Below, piece by piece: positions 62,653 through 64,000 of a stretch of 64,000 bases of DNA; within the stretch, counting starts at the first letter, position 1, and each line of letters begins with the position of its first letter. The translations under genes were made by a program, and so were the position numbers. Source of the stretch: Epiperipatus broadwayi. Lineage: Eukaryota > Onychophora > Udeonychophora > Euonychophora > Peripatidae. The notes under the pieces were generated by a model. That model saw only the letters and a list, made by a program, of their open reading frames with translations, did not search any database and was not told the DNA's origin. The stretch lies in NCBI GenBank assembly GCA_028023455.1, contig JAQFVV010012394.1, positions 23,330,900 to 23,394,899 of the forward strand, in the 5' to 3' direction.

Positions 62653-62845
62653 TAATACATAAAAGCTCTTTTCGGCAAATATTAATTTTTGTTCTCTTCA
62701 ATGTGTTGAAACTACAATTATAATCTACATTTTATACATAGCGATGTCTATTTTTTTTTTTATGTAAAATAGTTCCAACACATTAAAAAGGGCAAAAGTC
62801 AATATTTGCTGGAAACAGCTTTCATGTATTATTATTGTTATTATG
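62653..62845. repeat. Inverted repeat pair with a relative at 7590-7670
   Basis: Arms about 62653-62725 and 62762-62845 are inverted copies carrying ATACATAAAAGCT, GCAAATATT and AATGTGTTG(A/G)AACTA words. A single version lies at about 7590-7670, next to RTE copy A. Non-coding; its origin is unknown. Confidence 0.6.
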
Positions 62846-62849
62846 TATA

Positions 62850-64000
62850 TACAATTATTGCTGTTATATGAAGATATTTCTTTTTATAGCATACAATTTA
62901 TTTAAAGTAACATATGTAAAAGTAGCATAATAGATTAAACGTCTTTTCATTTTTGATGACAAGTGATATTGTATTTAATATTTCATACTCATTAAAAGGT
63001 TTATATTAAATAACTTTATTTAAATCAATTTATGCATCAGAAGCCGTTTTTGGTAATAGTTACAAGCGTTTATCCAACCTATAGAACTGAACAATCCAGT
63101 ATTCACTCATGGGCTGAGTAGTTAATACAAAAAAAAATGTTTTTTCGCTCCTTATTAATTAATTCTCTATGCATTGATGACCTCCAGAAAAATATTCATT
63201 CCTATACAATAAGAATTTAGCTTACTTCAAGAACAAAACAGTATGTATATGAAGAAAAAGTAAATAATCATCTTTAATAACTAGTAAAGGACATCATTTC
63301 ATTAATGGAAGAAGTCTTGAAAAATACATATGGGAGCAATATATTATTACAATCGTAAAAAAATAAAAGTAAAATAGGATTATAGTAAATAAATAGTGTC
63401 TTTTTAAAATGCTTTTATTTAATTTGTATTGGTTAAATCTTGTAATTGATTTTTAACAAACTTCTGTCAAATTGATTTCCTTCAAATTTTGTACGTGTGT
63501 TAGGCAATATAACATTGAAATATCTCAGGGTTGTCCAGTCTAACAGTGTTGGTAGACCAAATTTCAAATTTGATATCGTTTCGGTAATTTTATAGTAATG
63601 AACATACTACTAGATAACAGTATATTTTTGAAAAATATCTTTCATTGAATAATCACTAAAAAGTATTTAGATAATTAAAATAGAAAAAAAAAAAAGAATG
63701 AAATCTTGATTCTTTCAACAAAACTTGTTTTTTTTTTAAAAAAAAAAAGTTGCCTCCTTCATAAACAAAATATCTTGTAAACAATTTTTAATGTGCACAT
63801 GAATTTAATTTTAAAAAAACTACAAGTATGGTATTGTTTATAAAAAGTCCGTTATATTTTAATAAAAATATAATTTATACACTTGGAGTTTAGATGTAAT
63901 TATAGAGGATTTGAACAGAATTTGAAGCTCACTTCAACTATCCACTCTACCTCAAATGACCAATACACTTGAGCACAAAATATGTATATTGGAGATCATT
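62850..64000. other. AT-rich terminal stretch with no supported gene
   Basis: No coding region, RNA gene or repeat boundary that I can support. Confidence 0.5.

Overview
This window is eukaryotic DNA: extremely AT-rich, with introns, microsatellites, and remnants of LINE, Penelope, Ty3/gypsy and DNA transposons. It has no operons, ribosome-binding sites or dense ORFs. The one host gene I recognise is the 3' end of the UBAP2L / lingerer gene on the + strand: two coding exons (1554-1633 and 17799-18083) separated by a 16.2-kb intron. The encoded C-terminus and the mix of elements (RTE-type LINEs, a Ty3/gypsy element with very long LTRs, Penelope) suggest an arthropod, probably an insect. That placement is inference, not proof.

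Layout. 1-1553: intron sequence with a nested inverted repeat that looks Penelope-derived. 1554-1633: penultimate lingerer exon. 1634-17798: large intron holding a foldback element (3659-4283), two broken RTE LINEs (5425-7575 and 9105-10050), a DNA transposon with an 8-bp target duplication (10946-12093) and a decayed Penelope element (13291-15785). 17799-18083: last lingerer exon, stop TGA, followed by the 3' UTR and a long AT-rich stretch with a TA/TG microsatellite. 23691-24546 and 37682-38957: two copies of a TA-flanked TIR transposon; the second carries a nested hAT-like MITE. 27086-37216: a 10.1-kb Ty3/gypsy element on the - strand with 2.6-kb LTRs and broken gag-pol. 39389-39632: a 244-bp near-perfect palindrome. 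41064-43955, 45185-48435 and 55377-58133: three more RTE LINEs, all on the - strand. 43960-44890: a cluster of inverted and direct repeats. 48621-50311 and 54313-55017: two relatives of the 10946-12093 transposon. 53200-53960: relic of another LINE on the + strand. 59500-62150: relic of a second Ty3/gypsy lineage on the + strand.

Every retroelement coding region carries stops or frameshifts, so I see no autonomous element. The most interesting unexplained material is the trio of TIR elements at 10946, 48621 and 54313. They share subterminal sequence and small hairpins but have strongly differing outer TIRs, each of which matches well within its own copy. I found no prokaryote-like or defence-type gene system. 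Similarity statements are by-eye comparisons; no database search was possible.
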